From positions 2,046,001 through 2,110,000 of the forward strand of contig NW_026570222.1 of the NCBI RefSeq assembly GCF_019649055.1: DNA of 64,000 bases, in the 5' to 3' direction. Source of the stretch: Paramacrobiotus metropolitanus. Lineage: Eukaryota > Tardigrada > Eutardigrada > Parachela > Macrobiotidae. The position numbers and the translations under genes are program-made. Below the pieces are notes generated by a model. That model saw only the letters and a list, made by a program, of their open reading frames with translations. It made no database searches and was not told the origin of the DNA. Positions 36,903 to 51,039 of this stretch are shown piece after piece. Numbering within the stretch: the first letter of the stretch is position 1; every line of letters begins with the position of its first letter.

Positions 36903-38186
36903 GTTTACAGCTCGTTCCCACTTTCTTAGCTACTCAAAATTGTTATAGGATCGTCAGGTAAACCTTTTTTGAATAAAAATGCTGGATAGTAGCGGATAGA
37001 ATACGTACAATTGACAATCACAGGGTACCCTAAATCAGTCAGGTAGTTGCAGCACCTTGTCCGCAGAAAGTGAGAGTAATATGGCAAAAATGCTCTTACT
37101 CACTAGGTGAAATATGCGCCTTATCGTTATCATACTTTATTCGTCCCCATAAACGCGATAAAACATTTCCATGTTTGTATTGCCATGTTTAGGATCGAAC
37201 CAGCAGACCTATGCCTGCCGTAATCGGTGTAACAGGTAAATGGTACACACACTGCACACAGTCACCGATCTACGATAGCCGTTTGTTTACCTGATACAAG
37301 AATCGTGGAAAATGCAACTGCGACCACACAAATCTAGCAGTTATGGTATGACTTAGTGCAATAGGTACTGCATAATGAATGCCGCAAATGTGTGCGCCAA
37401 GTTTGCAAATACATTGTATTTTGCCAACAAAAGTTTATTTTTTACTTGACCAACAATTTTACTTCTTGACAAAGCGATGCGCCCACCTGCACTAGCTGAA
37501 AAGGGAGAAAGGTGTACGCTACTGAGATTGACCTTTAATTGGAAATCTTACCTAACATAAGTATTTAATTTTACATGATTATAAATTCGAACATGCGAAA
37601 CAGTAAACTGTACGGTTACATTAACAGTTAACGCTTACCTTTGGATGCTGAAGCAATACAAAACTTGTCTTTTTAATTTTCTTTTGGGCAAGTGTTATTA
37701 CTTATTACTGAGTCAAGCATTGCACTTAAGAAAATGATAACGGAAGAATAGATCTAGAATTAACAAACCATATTATAACAAACCATACAGTCAAAAGACA
37801 GCTTTAATTTTGTACCACCGGCTCTAATGGCATTCATAGTTAATACGACAGGCAACAACAGAATAATAATGTCGCATCTACCGCCTCAGCCATATTCTTT
37901 TGCCTTGTTAGATTTTTGTGTCACGTTAATATAATTGCTGCGCTGTTATTTCTTTATATTGGTGGTAACTGCATCAGTCTGAACTCTGTATTAGCGCAAA
38001 GGCAAATCTCTGCCATACAAAGTGTACGTTTAAGAAATCTTCAGATTGGTGCAATCGAAGAACTGTCAGAGGCAACAATTTAGCAAAAAACATCAGGGAG
38101 ATGATACTTTATTAATGCCGGCATAAGCAGAGTTTGAAGTGCGTTTAATTTGTATTATAGCAACGAAACAGCACCAATAAGTTTAA

Positions 38187-38225
38187 TCCCGGACCTGCAT
38201 TTTAGACTAAAATGCAGGTCCGGGA
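38187..38225. repeat. Perfect palindrome, first of a pair
   Basis: The 18-base arm TCCCGGACCTGCATTTTA is followed after GAC by its exact reverse complement. Confidence 0.95.
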
Positions 38226-38234
38226 TGAAGCTTT

Positions 38235-38267
38235 CCCGAACTGACTAAAATTTTTAGTCAGTTCGGG
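38235..38267. repeat. Perfect palindrome, second of a pair
   Basis: The 16-base arm CCCGAACTGACTAAAA is followed after one T by its exact reverse complement. It starts only nine bases after the first palindrome ends. Confidence 0.95.
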
Positions 38268-39032
38268 GAAGAGCGTTGGGTGTGCTTATCTGGGCGAGGT
38301 TCTTCTTAAAGTTCATCCAGACTTGATCTTACAATGTACTTTTTAAAAATGTTTTTTCACGAATCTGAGTAATTAACGGTGTTCACTTTTATTTGTATAC
38401 GTCGTTTACGGTTCGCGCAAAATGCATTTAATCATTTAACAGGAAATATTACAACTTTCATTTGTCTCGGTTTCAGCTTTCGGAAGAATGCTTTCATTAT
38501 GGCCATTTTACAACATCGAATCCTTAACAATTCAGACAACAGAAGGTTTATAACAAGATAAAACTCTAATTTACAGTGCGGCTGAGTGCAGAATACAGTG
38601 TTATCAGAATCTATCTCGCAATATACGAAAACAAAAGTAAACACAACTGAAAACAGCTGCAAAAGCATTTCAACTCAACAAAAGGAAAAAATCAACGGAA
38701 GATAAAACTGCTCTAAAACTTTAACCAAGCATAATAGTAGATATCTGTGAACACGAACAATAATAACCAATAGCATCTGTGACGCACAACGGCAAAACAT
38801 CCGCAACTTTGTATAAAGACATCTGTTTGGTGGCAGAGGGAACGGCTCTGCTGAGAAGACCAATGTGGCATCTTTGCACAACAAATAACCCAAAGCAGGG
38901 CAACAATAGGAACTTGAACAAAAAATGGAGCATTCATACGGCCAGATCGGAAATGTGTTGCACCGGAAGTATGATCACTGTCCGACGGTTTCCGGACACG
39001 GAAACCGAAAGTTGCCCGCAAGAAATTTTACA

Positions 39033-39123
39033 TCAATCCCGCCATCCAGTAGCCTTTGGTCCGAACTTGTACACCAACCGGCGCCCAATCACCGGCAGAA
39101 GGATTTGGCTTTTGTAATAATAT
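39033..39123 (-). other. ETS gene alternative terminal exon B (distal)
   Basis: This exon completes the ETS domain in the canonical way: the split arginine codon, then [20 protein letters not shown], and a stop after GWRD. The acceptor is a TTGTTAG/A site. It lies 387 bases beyond exon A and is used instead of it, since exon A ends in its own stop with no donor. Confidence 0.85.
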
Positions 39124-42100
39124 CTAACAACCAGTATGGTTTGTGAATATGGTGTCGCATTTAGGTACTTCAAAGCGAAGCGTGTTAGACCTAATATTAT
39201 CCTGGAGAAGCAGCGCACAATTCACATCACGAGCACGATTCAGATTTACTAAGCGATAATAGATATCATCAAGATACTCGTATAAAAAGAGTCACGAAGT
39301 TTTAAATGCCGTAAACATTCCCACACCGCGAAAGAGTGAAGCAGAAGAAAAGGAAAAAGCATCAAATCCACCATAGCCTTGACATGCACAATGCAAGACA
39401 ATTGCATACTGACGTTGTTCGATACACCCATGTTACACAGTGGTCATTATGACCTTAAAAATGCTACACAAAGAAGAAGAACAGGGAAACCCACCATTAT
39501 CGCAAATTAGTTACTCTGGATCATGCCAGCCTGTTGCCTTCGGCCCGAACTTATAAACCAATTTCTTTGGATATCGGCCATTTTTCGGAACCGGTTGCAG
39601 AATCTCACTACCATAGTAGGTCCTAAATAGAAGTGAAAAACGACATGCAAGTAAGGTATCGTGCACACCAGTAATGCCATAGGAGAGAAAAAACCCCATC
39701 ACCGAAATTCTTTTACTTTTTAGTCAGTGAGCCCATAACCGAGAAAAGTGCAACTTGCGCTGCCGATTGAGCGCATCAAAGTTATGCATCTCACGTTAAG
39801 AAAGCTCCAAAAGGTGTTAAGACAAGGTACACAACAAAGATGCTGTCAAATTTTACGTCACAAAATTTTGCTGTTAATTACAAGGGACGATTACATGTCA
39901 GAAGCTCCGCAGAGCAAGCCATTTGAGAATTACATTTTCCACAATGGTCACAATAGTACAACGCCCATACCTCATCGCCCGGCTCAGCTTTTCGTACGTC
40001 ATGCGCGGGTTGCACTTTTTGCTTCCCCACATTTTCGCGACCGCCTCCGATTCTACGAACCGGAAAACGCCTTCCTCCTTGTTCTCCCATTTCACAATCT
40101 TAGGATTGAATTTTGTGCTTTTTAAAAGGTCCCGGATGAATTCCCAAAGATGGTTACCGCGTGTGCCTACAGGAGCATCTCAAGTTCAGTGTTAAGTACA
40201 CAGACATGGGACATCGTTAACAACAAACCAAGGGTGGAATTACCATGCTTGCTACGCGTGCTTTTCCCACTCTTCTCCTTCCCATTCTTTTGGATTTTTC
40301 CCCGGGCATTCAACCGCGCTTCCGTCCCTACGCTCGCCCATTCTAAAAAAGAATTACTGATATTACAGTACTAGTACACCACTGGGGAAACTGCTTACCG
40401 GTGCATATCGGATACAGCGATACATACTTCTATCACAAACATCAATGAGAATATGATTATGGTTCACTTATTCGTTTGCCAAAAATTCCACGATTACAAC
40501 TTTCCATGAAATTAATTTGTTTATTACTCTAAAATATGAAGTATTGTAATTATCCTGTTTCGTACCAACGGGAGAAGCCGAAGTATAGCTGCAGGCCCGT
40601 CCGCCAATATCGGTATACACGGACTGGTTGGAACTGCTACGGCTACTGTCCACGTCGTCGAGATCTAGAAATGGCATATTTTTTTAAATTGCTAATACGT
40701 ATCATCAAGCTTCAGAATACGTTTGCTTATTTTCGATGATTTAAAGCACTCGCACCTGTCTTATAATCCACACCATCACTCGTTGGACTGGCCGACGGGC
40801 AGTAGCTTTGAGCAATGGCTGCTGGTGGACCAGGCATGAATTGTTGTTGGCAACTTCCATACATATTAGTAGCCATATTTAAGCTATCCAACGTGACTAT
40901 ATCGTCAAACTCATCGCTAGTGTAACTTTCTTGAATGTAATCCGACAAATCCTGGTCGATAATACCTGATAAAAAAAGAACGCAAAATAAGGAAACCCAT
41001 GTCCACCCGGCAGACGTCTTGCTGATTTGCGGATGTCCGTTCATTGCTTATTGCTACTGCAATGTTCAGCAAAGAAAGACCCACTCTTTACCATTCTGAG
41101 ATCCATTTAGAGCTGAAGAGAGGAACATGCCCGTCTCGAAATGAATGTCCACAGGTTCAGATTTGGGCGTAAGCACGGGCCCAGGGAACTGAACCGACTC
41201 TGTGAATGCAGACACTCACTTAAATGAGGACAACTAGCAGTACTCACTAACATTTATGATTAATTAAAGCCGTGAAACGGTAAAAAGTATACCACATTTA
41301 TGCGTAAAGAAATAATTAGAAGTGTACAGACAGAATAAGAAAGGAAACATACGCTTAGCCAGAATCCGTGACAGGGCGCTATGCCACATCAGACCGTTAA
41401 TTGGATCCTTCTCCAGGAAAGAAATTGAATTCATTTGAATTAATATGGAGCCGGGGACACCGATAAACGGCCGCAGGTCCACCTGGTCCGGATTCATTCC
41501 TTTGTCCTCTGCCACAGACCGAAAAAAGCCTATGCAGTCCGTCGGCGTCCAGTTAACCGGATGCTGGAAAGGCCAGCCAGAGTAGTCGGCGCTTGCAGCG
41601 ACCGAGGTATCTGCAATTTGGTTAAACATGGTGTGCGGGCACGAGAAGCAAATCAAACCATTTAAATGAGTCAGCACAAAATATTATTTCTTCAGAAATA
41701 GGACCGTTTCAGGAAAAACTGTCCGATAAGTAAGAACGATTTACTGCTGTAAACGTTGGGAGAAATTACAGAAACACTGCAGGAACATTACAACAATACC
41801 CGCAATGTTAGCTGCGTGGCAAATTCAGGATTTCATCATAAAAAGAAATTTAATGCGTTTACATTCGGTTACTTAACTTATGTATCGTACGTTCTGTACC
41901 TCATTAGTAATTACCTTACAACGTTAGCGTTTACGAAGTTATTTACTCATTGTCAATAATGTTCTGAATAGTCGGGGAACTGTCGTTATACATAAAGCGC
42001 TAAAGTCGTTATACATACAATACAAAGTATACATTTTTCACTAACCATTCAATGTCCCTGAATACGGCATCCCTTGATGGGCATATGCACGGGAGTTCTG

Positions 42101-45100
42101 CGTCGGAGACAATGCGCACTGTGTTAATCCAGACGGAGGCGCACTGCGAGAAATCATCCCGTTGAAGCTGCTATTGTGGACCGATGCTGCATATGGAACG
42201 CTAGAAGGAGGGGCCATCGAGACCGGGTTGGCCTGTCCAATCCACTGATCCAAGCGCACGGATGGCTTTCCCATATCCTGCCAGAGGTGGCTGGGATTCG
42301 TGCGTGCGTACATGTCGACAACGGGCAGTTGATTCTGCATCGCTGGTCTGAGTCCACGCTGCATTTTTGTATCTTTTTGATTAGCCTAAAAGAGATAAAA
42401 AAAAAATCCACTACGACAAGCTAGGATAGCGGTTGGTCATTACTTCGGTATATAATATAAATATGGGAAATTACTAATGCATAGCACAATAGAATTAAAA
42501 GGTTGTTATTAATGGTGCTGTGTTAGATTGCCACCAGTTATGACCTTACGACAGTCTGCGAGTGCGTAAAAACTTAATAACAAACAAATCGCTGGGACTA
42601 AACGAGAACCGCCTTCCCAACCAGAAACTTTTTTGTGTCAGTAGTATGAACATAAACTACCTGGCTCAGTATTCAAAAGGTTACAGTTTCCGATGTTGCA
42701 AAATATAACAGCCGAAATTTTTACAAAAGGTAAAAAAACGGTACTCTCTCCAAACGCGTAAACCTACTACTGTTGAGTGAATTAACCGCAAGTAAGTACG
42801 GTAAGATAATGCAAAGATGCGGTGTAGCTAAACCTGCGTCACACAGACACCCAGACGCCGATGCATGTGCAATCATAGAAAAAGAGAAAAAAATCACAAC
42901 AGTTCTCATGCATTCTTATCTTTGACAGATCAGAGGGCAGGCTGCCCAGTCCCATTGGGCACGATCTTCAGCGATCATAATCAACTGCACCGGCGTCAAA
43001 CTCGAACACACAGGACGTACGTCTGCGTGTCTTCGCTGCAGCCAATGCACGTACGTGGTGATAAAATTGTATGCAAATTGCAAACATGACTACCGGAGAA
43101 TTCTCCTGTAAATCCACATGATTTCTTATTATTAACAGAAACGACCTTGACGCTGCATACTTTTTGTGGCATTTTGATGCATCTTATGCAACACTTGGAC
43201 CACAGCATCCGAAAAACACCGATCGAATCTGCTCGGAACAATGGCACGGATAGAGCGAGCACCTGTCATGATCAGCGCCGCAGGCGTGGTAGTTTATCGG
43301 CAAAATCGCCATTGATTGCCCACTCGGTGTTACGTAGTCAAAATGGCAGAAAAACTGACAGTAAATCATTAACTGGCTGCGATCCGAACTCCAAACAATT
43401 TATGCCTGCCTGCATTAATTACTACTGCCGGATCATTTCAAAACAATTTTGACTCCAAATAGTCAAAGCAGCTAGTCGTAAACCTGGATCTTATTGACAG
43501 TCAGTCGCCAAAACATTCGCTTCAAGCTCGCCCCCTTGCAAAACTCCCACTCAAAATTCTGGCAGTTTACCGACTACTACGCCCTACAGAGTCCAGACTT
43601 CGCCCTGATTAGCCGGCATCGACCGACATATGGAAGAGCAGTAATTCTCCCTACGGTGTACCGGCTGTGGTAATGACTATGGGTTAGCAAATGCAATTTT
43701 TATGTAGTAGAGTAGATGATTCGCACACACACGTAGCGGCCGTTTTTGCCCGACAACAGTTTGTACAGCAACAACAAGCTTATACAACAACAACAACAAC
43801 TAATGGCACATCTTCCGTATATTGCACTTATTGTTAATTTACACATGAAATCATAATTATCTTTCTATTGCAATCTGGATCAAGCAGAGAAAAACACAAT
43901 TTGTCCACAGTTTACTTTGTCTAGAGCTTCCAAACGGTTGAACGATAAAGACTGTTTTAAGCAATTATGTACCGTCAAACAAGGGATGCTAAAAGCTCCA
44001 AATTAAACAATTCGCACCCTATGTCTGCATTCACTGATGTTCTTGTGAAACTCTCACACAGATTATAATGTCTAAGTGCCGACTACAAAGAAACTGCATT
44101 ACCTACTTATCACTGCAGCATTTTCTTGATTGCTCACTGCTGGTAAGGAAATTTAATTTCACTAATTTAGGTAAACAGTATTTCTGGTTTTAAAAATAGC
44201 ATTTCGTGCTAAAATTATCTCACTCCCTTATTCATAGGGTACAGTCGTCTACAAATCTACGATCGGCGGCCAGTGAGTGATAAAAAATCCAAACATCGCA
44301 CTTGACCTTCCCAGAATGAACTCACTAGAAAATTTCTAGACCAGATTAAACTGAGCAAAATTGTCCATCTCAGCAACATTTTGCTCAAAATTTAGTGCAT
44401 AAACTATTTTCTAGTACACTCTGCATATTACCGGCGAAATCGGATGCATTACACCGGCAAAAAAATGTAAAGTGCATTCACACTGACCAAGCCGTAGCGT
44501 ACAGATACGGTTTGTTTTGACTCCGGTACAGTGCGAACTGGTTTTTATAAACCACGCGCGGCACTTCATTGTTGATATAGGCAACAATCCTGCATCAATA
44601 TATTCAACCAGGTAGTGGTAACCCGTATCGTTTCCGCATACTGTACTTAACTCTTAGGAACAGCACTTCGGTCAAGATTCTGCTTACCCTAGTTTCCAAA
44701 AAGCCCGGATTAAAAAAACCGCACAAGTACTGAAAATTCAGCGATAACGCTTTTTGTGGACACTAATGAATAGAAAAGTCAACTCTGGCATTGGCAATAT
44801 ATGCGATAATCAAGGCTGGACTTTATAATTAAGCGTACGGGATTTCAGTTACAGGTTCACACACCATAGACGAAATAAATTTTCATAATCGAAGAAGAAA
44901 CTGAAAGCGCGGCATGATCAAGCTGGATCGCGTCGAACCGTCACAAACGCATCCCGTTCGCTGACAGAAACAGATGGTTATCTCACCGGTCATTATTGTG
45001 CCGGTGTGCCCGGTGCGGAAAATAATCGTGCAACCACTTCTCATTTCAAAACTTGTTACTTTCTATCTTAGTGTTATAAATCGCTCTATGACTTTTTAAG

Positions 45101-48100
45101 TGACGCATCATATTTTTTAACGATTTAACGTTATGAACAAAATTAGCGTAAGAAGGTAACGCGTAAAATGGTTAAATAAGTATGTACTGTAACACACTCT
45201 ATGCAGTGCAACACACATGGCCTACCTGGCAACTGGAAACAGGAATGCTGTAGGTTTCGGACAGTGGCTCGACTGGAGCAGTACGGTTATTGATGTGAGT
45301 CAAAGGGGACGGTAAACCATTCACGAAGTCATAAGAGATTTCCGGATTGCCTTTACCATCGTGGGATATGGGATTGAAAATAGGTGAATGGGAAATACGA
45401 TCAACGGATACCTGCAATGGCGCAAACAGAACGCTTGATGCAGGAGCAATACTTATAAAAACTAAAGATAATCTGATTGATAGTCTGTTAGCCACTGATT
45501 CGGAAGGATGTTTGGTAAGTACTTGATAGCAAGCAAATTTTAACGTTTTGATCTGCAGTGCACAAAAAGTTCTGCCAAAAACGTTTCAGAGTTTTACAAT
45601 CCTCGGAAAAGATAGCATCTGACTAACCAAAGGTATAACTCATGTGTCTTCCCTTCAACGGCGTCACAAAAGACTGCAGTTTACATAAAATACACGCACA
45701 AGATCATCATGCAGGACTGGATATGTACAGATTACAGTTCCGATAAGCAACAAAAATTAATATCGATACAAGCGAATGCCCGGCTTGAGCAAAAGCAAAA
45801 TTGCGAATAAATTCAGTGTGCCACTGTTTCCACCGGCACCAACACAGTAGAAAACAGCTGCACTGCTGCAAGGTGATTCATAACCACTTTCAATGCCATT
45901 ACCAGCAGACGAAAGAACGAGCTGACTGGTGGCCATTCACCTAGCAGAGCCCGTACGAGTATTCGTAGTACACTGCCTGTTGTATGGTGCTGGCAAAAGT
46001 TCACTGTCAAACAGTGCGTAGTAGTTTAATAACTGTTATGATTTCGTAATTGTTGTGCATCACTGAAATACCTGGTTTGCTCCTACTTTTGAAAACAATA
46101 GGTGCGTAAGCTTGATACCGTTGCAGCAGTACTAGTAGTGCTTTAAATTTAATGAATTGTCGGGAAACTTGTATAGTACTGTACTGTAACGAGGAGGGCA
46201 GTCATAATTATAGTCTTCTACATCGATACCATGAGCACAAATCACAAAATTCATTATAATAATTATGATAACATTGAGTAAGTCATTGTAATATAATAAC
46301 ATTCCTTTTCAGTTTTTGAATACAATAATTTAAAATTACATATGAATAAAATTATCAAAAAGCGAAAAACTAGTGGCGCAGCATTTTTGTCGTGACCTCG
46401 TACGCCAGCTGCGTATGCCATACTGTACACAGTTTGCATACGCCACCTGTGCCGCAGTAATTTAGTTGATTTGCATTCATGGTGAAATTAAAAATGGTTT
46501 AATTTGTAGTGCAAAGATTTTGCTACAGTTACGTTCTGTACGTGAATGAAAAAACGCGAGTCGGGATTATGCGGCCTAAATAAATATTGCCGTACAAACT
46601 ACGAAGCTCTTCAGAGGTCGATTACCTGCTCACGACGGTGCTTATTCACAACAGACTGCATGGTTACCGGAGGTATTGACATGATAAACACACATACTTA
46701 AAAAAATTTGTACATATTCTGTGAATCCGACCATTACTTCTAGGAATACTTCAAGTATTTAGGGCAATCCAGAGAATCCGTTAATTCGATCCCGCTTTGA
46801 CCAACAGCCAATTTTTAGGTGGAATTGCATTGGCTGCATAATTAACCAAGTTTTTGTTTTACACCGTTTTTGTTACGGTATAAATATTTCAAAAAGGAAA
46901 CTACATTATTACTTGAAATTTTTGACTTTGATATTTTATTTTACTAATGGTTTACGATATGCCGATTAAACGAGCCGGTAGTCGACCATGACTCTTAAGA
47001 CATTTAAGATTTTTTGTTACTGATGATTTACGTAAGAGACATAATGACAGATTTTTTGTTTAAGGAAACCGAACGCAAGCGCAACGATGTACAGCTACGT
47101 TTCAGAGGTAGCCAGCATTCACTTTCAATGAGCAGCATATTAATGTGTCTTGGTGTAGCTAGAATTTGGATTGATTAGTATGTTTCCACTTCATTGGGTG
47201 ACACCTCTCTGTTTGTGGTCCAAAATCTTTCTGTATTCATACGACGTATCACTTTTACCACCCAAATTAAGCGTAAAAAATTCTCTCTTGGCGCAGGGAT
47301 CATAAATACATATACAGCGTGCTTGGAATTAATGTTTGTTCTGTAATACATAACTAATCGCCAAAGATGTAAACCACATGGTTACGTATTCAACGAGAAG
47401 GCTGCAATATTCTTTGTACAGTGCAGTGCATATGTGGCGGTACTGGCGGATACGGATTAAACTGTTCTCCAATTTGCTTCCAGCGGTTTACACTGGTGCA
47501 GATGTTGACGTAATCTAATTGGCAAATGGCATCCACAGAAGCTGCACACTGTCTGCTACAAATGGATTCTTGTAAAATATTGCAAATTAGTCAAAACACT
47601 GACAAAAACTGCCCTGACAAATTAAAATGTGGGGAAACTTCTGGACTGCACTCGATTAATGGCATGTTCGGACAAGTACGAGCAAAATCCCCTGAATGGC
47701 GGACATATACTCGTACATATTAACTGTTTGTACTTGGATTTACAGAGTGGACCTAATCACAACAACAAGTTTTCTATGGTTAATAAATTATCCGGATGAT
47801 TTTTATTGGCACAGAGAATAAGTGCATTATAAAATAAAGCTTAATATACCAAAAACCTGGTTATGCAGAGTTGTGCAATGCTGAAAACAAAATTTATAAA
47901 CAAGAAAGATCCCTCAGTGAACTTGTTGCTATCCAATACATAGTAGCAGGACCGACTCTATAGAGTCCGTCCTGATATAGTAGTGAGGCGAATTACATTT
48001 ACAATACTAAACTGATTAATTTTGAACTCCGGAAATGTATACTAACCGTGAAGATTTTTTATATCCTGTGATGATAGAGAATATGAAATCCCTGTAATAT

Positions 48101-51039
48101 TGGGTTTACTGCTGAACCACAGCATACGTACGGTATCCTTTGTTACCAAATTAAGACAGCAGGTCTGCACAGAGACCTACTTAAATGACTTGGTACTGAG
48201 TGATGTAAATAACTAAACCTTTATGTTATACAACAATATACATCGACGCCCAGTTTTGATTTTGGGTTTGAGCAACATATGATGTACTCGTAGAAAAAAT
48301 AATATCCACGTAAATTACTATCGATAAACTTATCACGTTGGGCCGGTTTGCTTAAATAGGTACTAGTGTCTATTATTCCCAACCATATTATTTTCATTGC
48401 GGTCATGCTACAGTAATCAGTACTGTACTAACCTGATAGTGCTGTGTACCGGCAGACAGTGGACTGGAAGGAAAAACGGATACTTTATTGGAAGACAATG
48501 AAGACGACAAGGATGGTAGGGAGCTTCCTTGAGCATCACAGCTAAATTCTGGCGAAGCCGGTACGCAACGGGAGGCAACATCGTAGTTAGGAAATGGTTT
48601 CATTTCGTGGGAATTATTCGAAGGAAGGCAACTGGACGCAAGTATGGACTGTTCTTCGCGAATAGGAACCTATGGAGAAGAAACAAATTTAATCCAGATT
48701 CAGCCTGTACTGATACACTATAAAATGATTCAAATGTATCGTTTGTTGTTGATCGAATAAAAATTATTACTTTGAAAAAGAAATATCTAAACAGCTTGGG
48801 AATTGTACCGGATTAGTGGCAATTGTAAATTCAGTTTGATAGAATAATTATTGTATATATGCTCAATATATAAGCAGTAACTGTTATACTTATATGCAGA
48901 CATATTATATACTGTAGATACTGTATGTAGATTCAGAATTCTACAAAATCAGATCACAGGACTATTGCAAGAGTATTGCAACAATGCAGTGAGATAGATA
49001 ATATTATACGTATTAGGAATCAGGAGTGAAAGTACGAATACGAACAAGTACAATGTATAAATTAAAATACGAGCAATCCAACCTTTCTCCTCATACCTTT
49101 TTGCATGTATAATTTAATTAGCGCGGTCGTCGGCATTAAATTTAAAAGATCATTTTAGCACACACATGGATTAATTAGGGTCATTCCGTGTAACTGCCCT
49201 TTACCGCAAAATCGTCACTTACCAAACAAATTCTACAAAATCCTACTCTAGCTACAAATAAGAGAAGCGAAAAAGGAAATGAAGAGGTATGAGTCCTCTG
49301 GTTTTTATAACGTTACGGATCACCATATTATAATAAGCAGTAAAAATTGATATGTGTTCTCCCAAAATAGTAGTCACAAGGGTGTTGTGTACGAAAATAC
49401 TATAAATAATGCATCAACCTGTATTGTTTATCGTTTAACAAAGTTGGTGTGCACCGATTTGTAAGCAAAAGCCGATATTCTTCGGTGACGGTGCGCAACA
49501 GTTGCTATTTTTGGTATATGACCAGACTTTATTACACGATACCGCAGTTGAAAAGCGTTCGATAAATTTAAATTAGTGGTGCAACAAAGATCGCTTTAAA
49601 TAGCAGAAAAGGAATGGAGTTAGCATTAATCTGGAAGTTGTAGTAGTTGATAATTATTGTAATTTGTCGTTTCGACCGTACGTATTACTGCAAAAATTTC
49701 ATGTTCACGCTCCCACAGACGGTCATCACAAATGAGTGGTACTCTTCACAGCGGCACATTTTGCTTGAGAAAATTATTTTTGTAGCGGAAAGATTTTAAA
49801 CAATTTTGACCATTACCTAAAATCAATTTGCTGCCTGAATGTACATTTTTTATTAGCCATAATAATAACTATGGTGATGCGCACCTCGTTCACGGTAGAA
49901 ATTAACCGCATAGAACAGCTGATTATTCCTGTCCATAGTTTCATGTTAGTGCCCAGTAGCTATACCAAGGGCACTTACTCATACGTGCACATATATACTC
50001 AACCTGCAATACTTTACAAGACATCCGAATGTTATTTCATAAAATGCACGCCGCATTTAGAAAGCTGTAAAGTTCATTGACATGTAAAGATGGATCAAAT
50101 AACACAAGCGGACAACAGTAAAACTGATGTACCACTGCAAAAAAATGTACGGAATCTTTTTGCTTAGGTTGCAATTTTAAGGATTTCGAAATACGTCAGT
50201 GTTGAAGTTTATATCTGTAAATATCAGTTTAATAACCTATCATCACCCCATTTCGTTTGCACATTACCTTCAAAACTAACGTCAAAACTCATCTGATGCA
50301 AAAAAAACAGTTTTTAAACAGATGGAATGAATGGAAGTAATAAAATTTTTCCGGTCGGTAGAGAGAAAATACTAGAAACATATATAGACTGCTGGGTCAA
50401 ATTATTCCCCCTTTCCTGCAAATATCACATTGTAAGTAACGCAACGTACTGTGGATTTGTGGTATTCGTATAACTGCGTGCACAGGCTGCACATGTATAC
50501 AAGCATATAAATAAATATGTGACTGGCGCGCGGTCATAGTATTTATACTCCTATTAGCTATACGAGACCTTAAAGAAAATAATTTCCACTTGAATTTTCA
50601 AAAATATCTATCAACAGTTTTTATTGTGATCCGTAACTTTTCTCAAATTTGTTTCAGATGAATTAGTGTTATCCTAGAATAAGCCTGGAAATAATTGTTT
50701 ACCGAAGTGCGGACAGGAAAGCGATATCTGCTGCGCGAACTGACCTGACCAGTGTGGTCCTCAGTAATTTTGAATTCGACATCAGGTTACAATTATACAT
50801 ACTAGTACCATTGTGGCGTAGTAACCAGTAGAACTTATTGATATTGGGAAGAAATGCGCAAAAGCCAGAGTTGCGTCAAGTTACCCAGATTCACTTACGG
50901 AAACGGTCGAATGAATACTATGCCGGCGTCCGGCACTGATGCTCATCTGCGGCGATGAAAGAGGAGGAGCGGATAGAAGTTTAGAAAGTGCACTTTCCTT
51001 CCCAGATAAGGTGAAACAGCTTGCTCTTCTTGAGCTCAT
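39033..51039 (-). CDS. ETS transcription factor, ESE (ELF3/ELF5/EHF)-like, PNT and ETS domains, alternative last exons
   Basis: Minus-strand exons: 50899-51039, 48433-48669, 45226-45411, 42046-42385, 41353-41610, 41092-41199, 40756-40965, 40566-40664, 40244-40342, 39971-40166, then either 39511-39622 or 39033-39123. All phases match, giving 661 or 654 residues. The first 47 codons start at MSSRRASC, with an in-frame TAA just upstream. Residues 1-300 are Ser/Pro-rich and disordered. A Pointed (PNT/SAM) domain lies at about 318-385 ([11 protein letters not shown]). A basic Lys/Arg-rich segment ([16 protein letters not shown]) precedes the ETS domain from residue 565 ([31 protein letters not shown]). 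The recognition helix is [11 protein letters not shown] (615-625), with R622 and R625 as the expected GGA contacts. MTYEKLSRA and LVYKFG-xx-xxGW point to the ESE subfamily. Introns of several kilobases separate the first exons. Confidence 0.9.
39511..39622 (-). other. ETS gene alternative terminal exon A (proximal)
   Basis: This exon completes the same ETS domain in a different way: [20 protein letters not shown], then [12 protein letters not shown], and a stop after HDPE. Compared with exon B, the first tyrosine after the recognition helix is Thr, the lysine is Gly, and the turn before LVYKF is five residues longer. Both exons enter in the same phase from the donor at 39971. Confidence 0.85.
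47947..47974. repeat. Intronic near-perfect palindrome (ETS gene)
   Basis: CAGGACCGACTCTA pairs with TAGAGTCCGTCCTG with one mismatched pair and no spacer, inside a large ETS-gene intron. Confidence 0.8.

Larger units (their letters stand above)
36903..39032. other. Intergenic region with twin palindromes
   Basis: Nothing recognisable as a gene. Contains two adjacent palindromes at 38187-38267. The 3' UTR of the ETS gene presumably enters from the right. Confidence 0.5.

Noticed and set aside
37192-37201. B-box-like sequence GGTTCGATCC on the minus strand, suggesting a tRNA
   Set aside because: The flanking bases do not form a T stem or acceptor stem, and no A box lies at a suitable distance.
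43740-43805. CAACAA-rich stretch as a coding polyglutamine tract
   Set aside because: It lies in an ETS-gene intron, is short, and has no open frame with splice sites around it.
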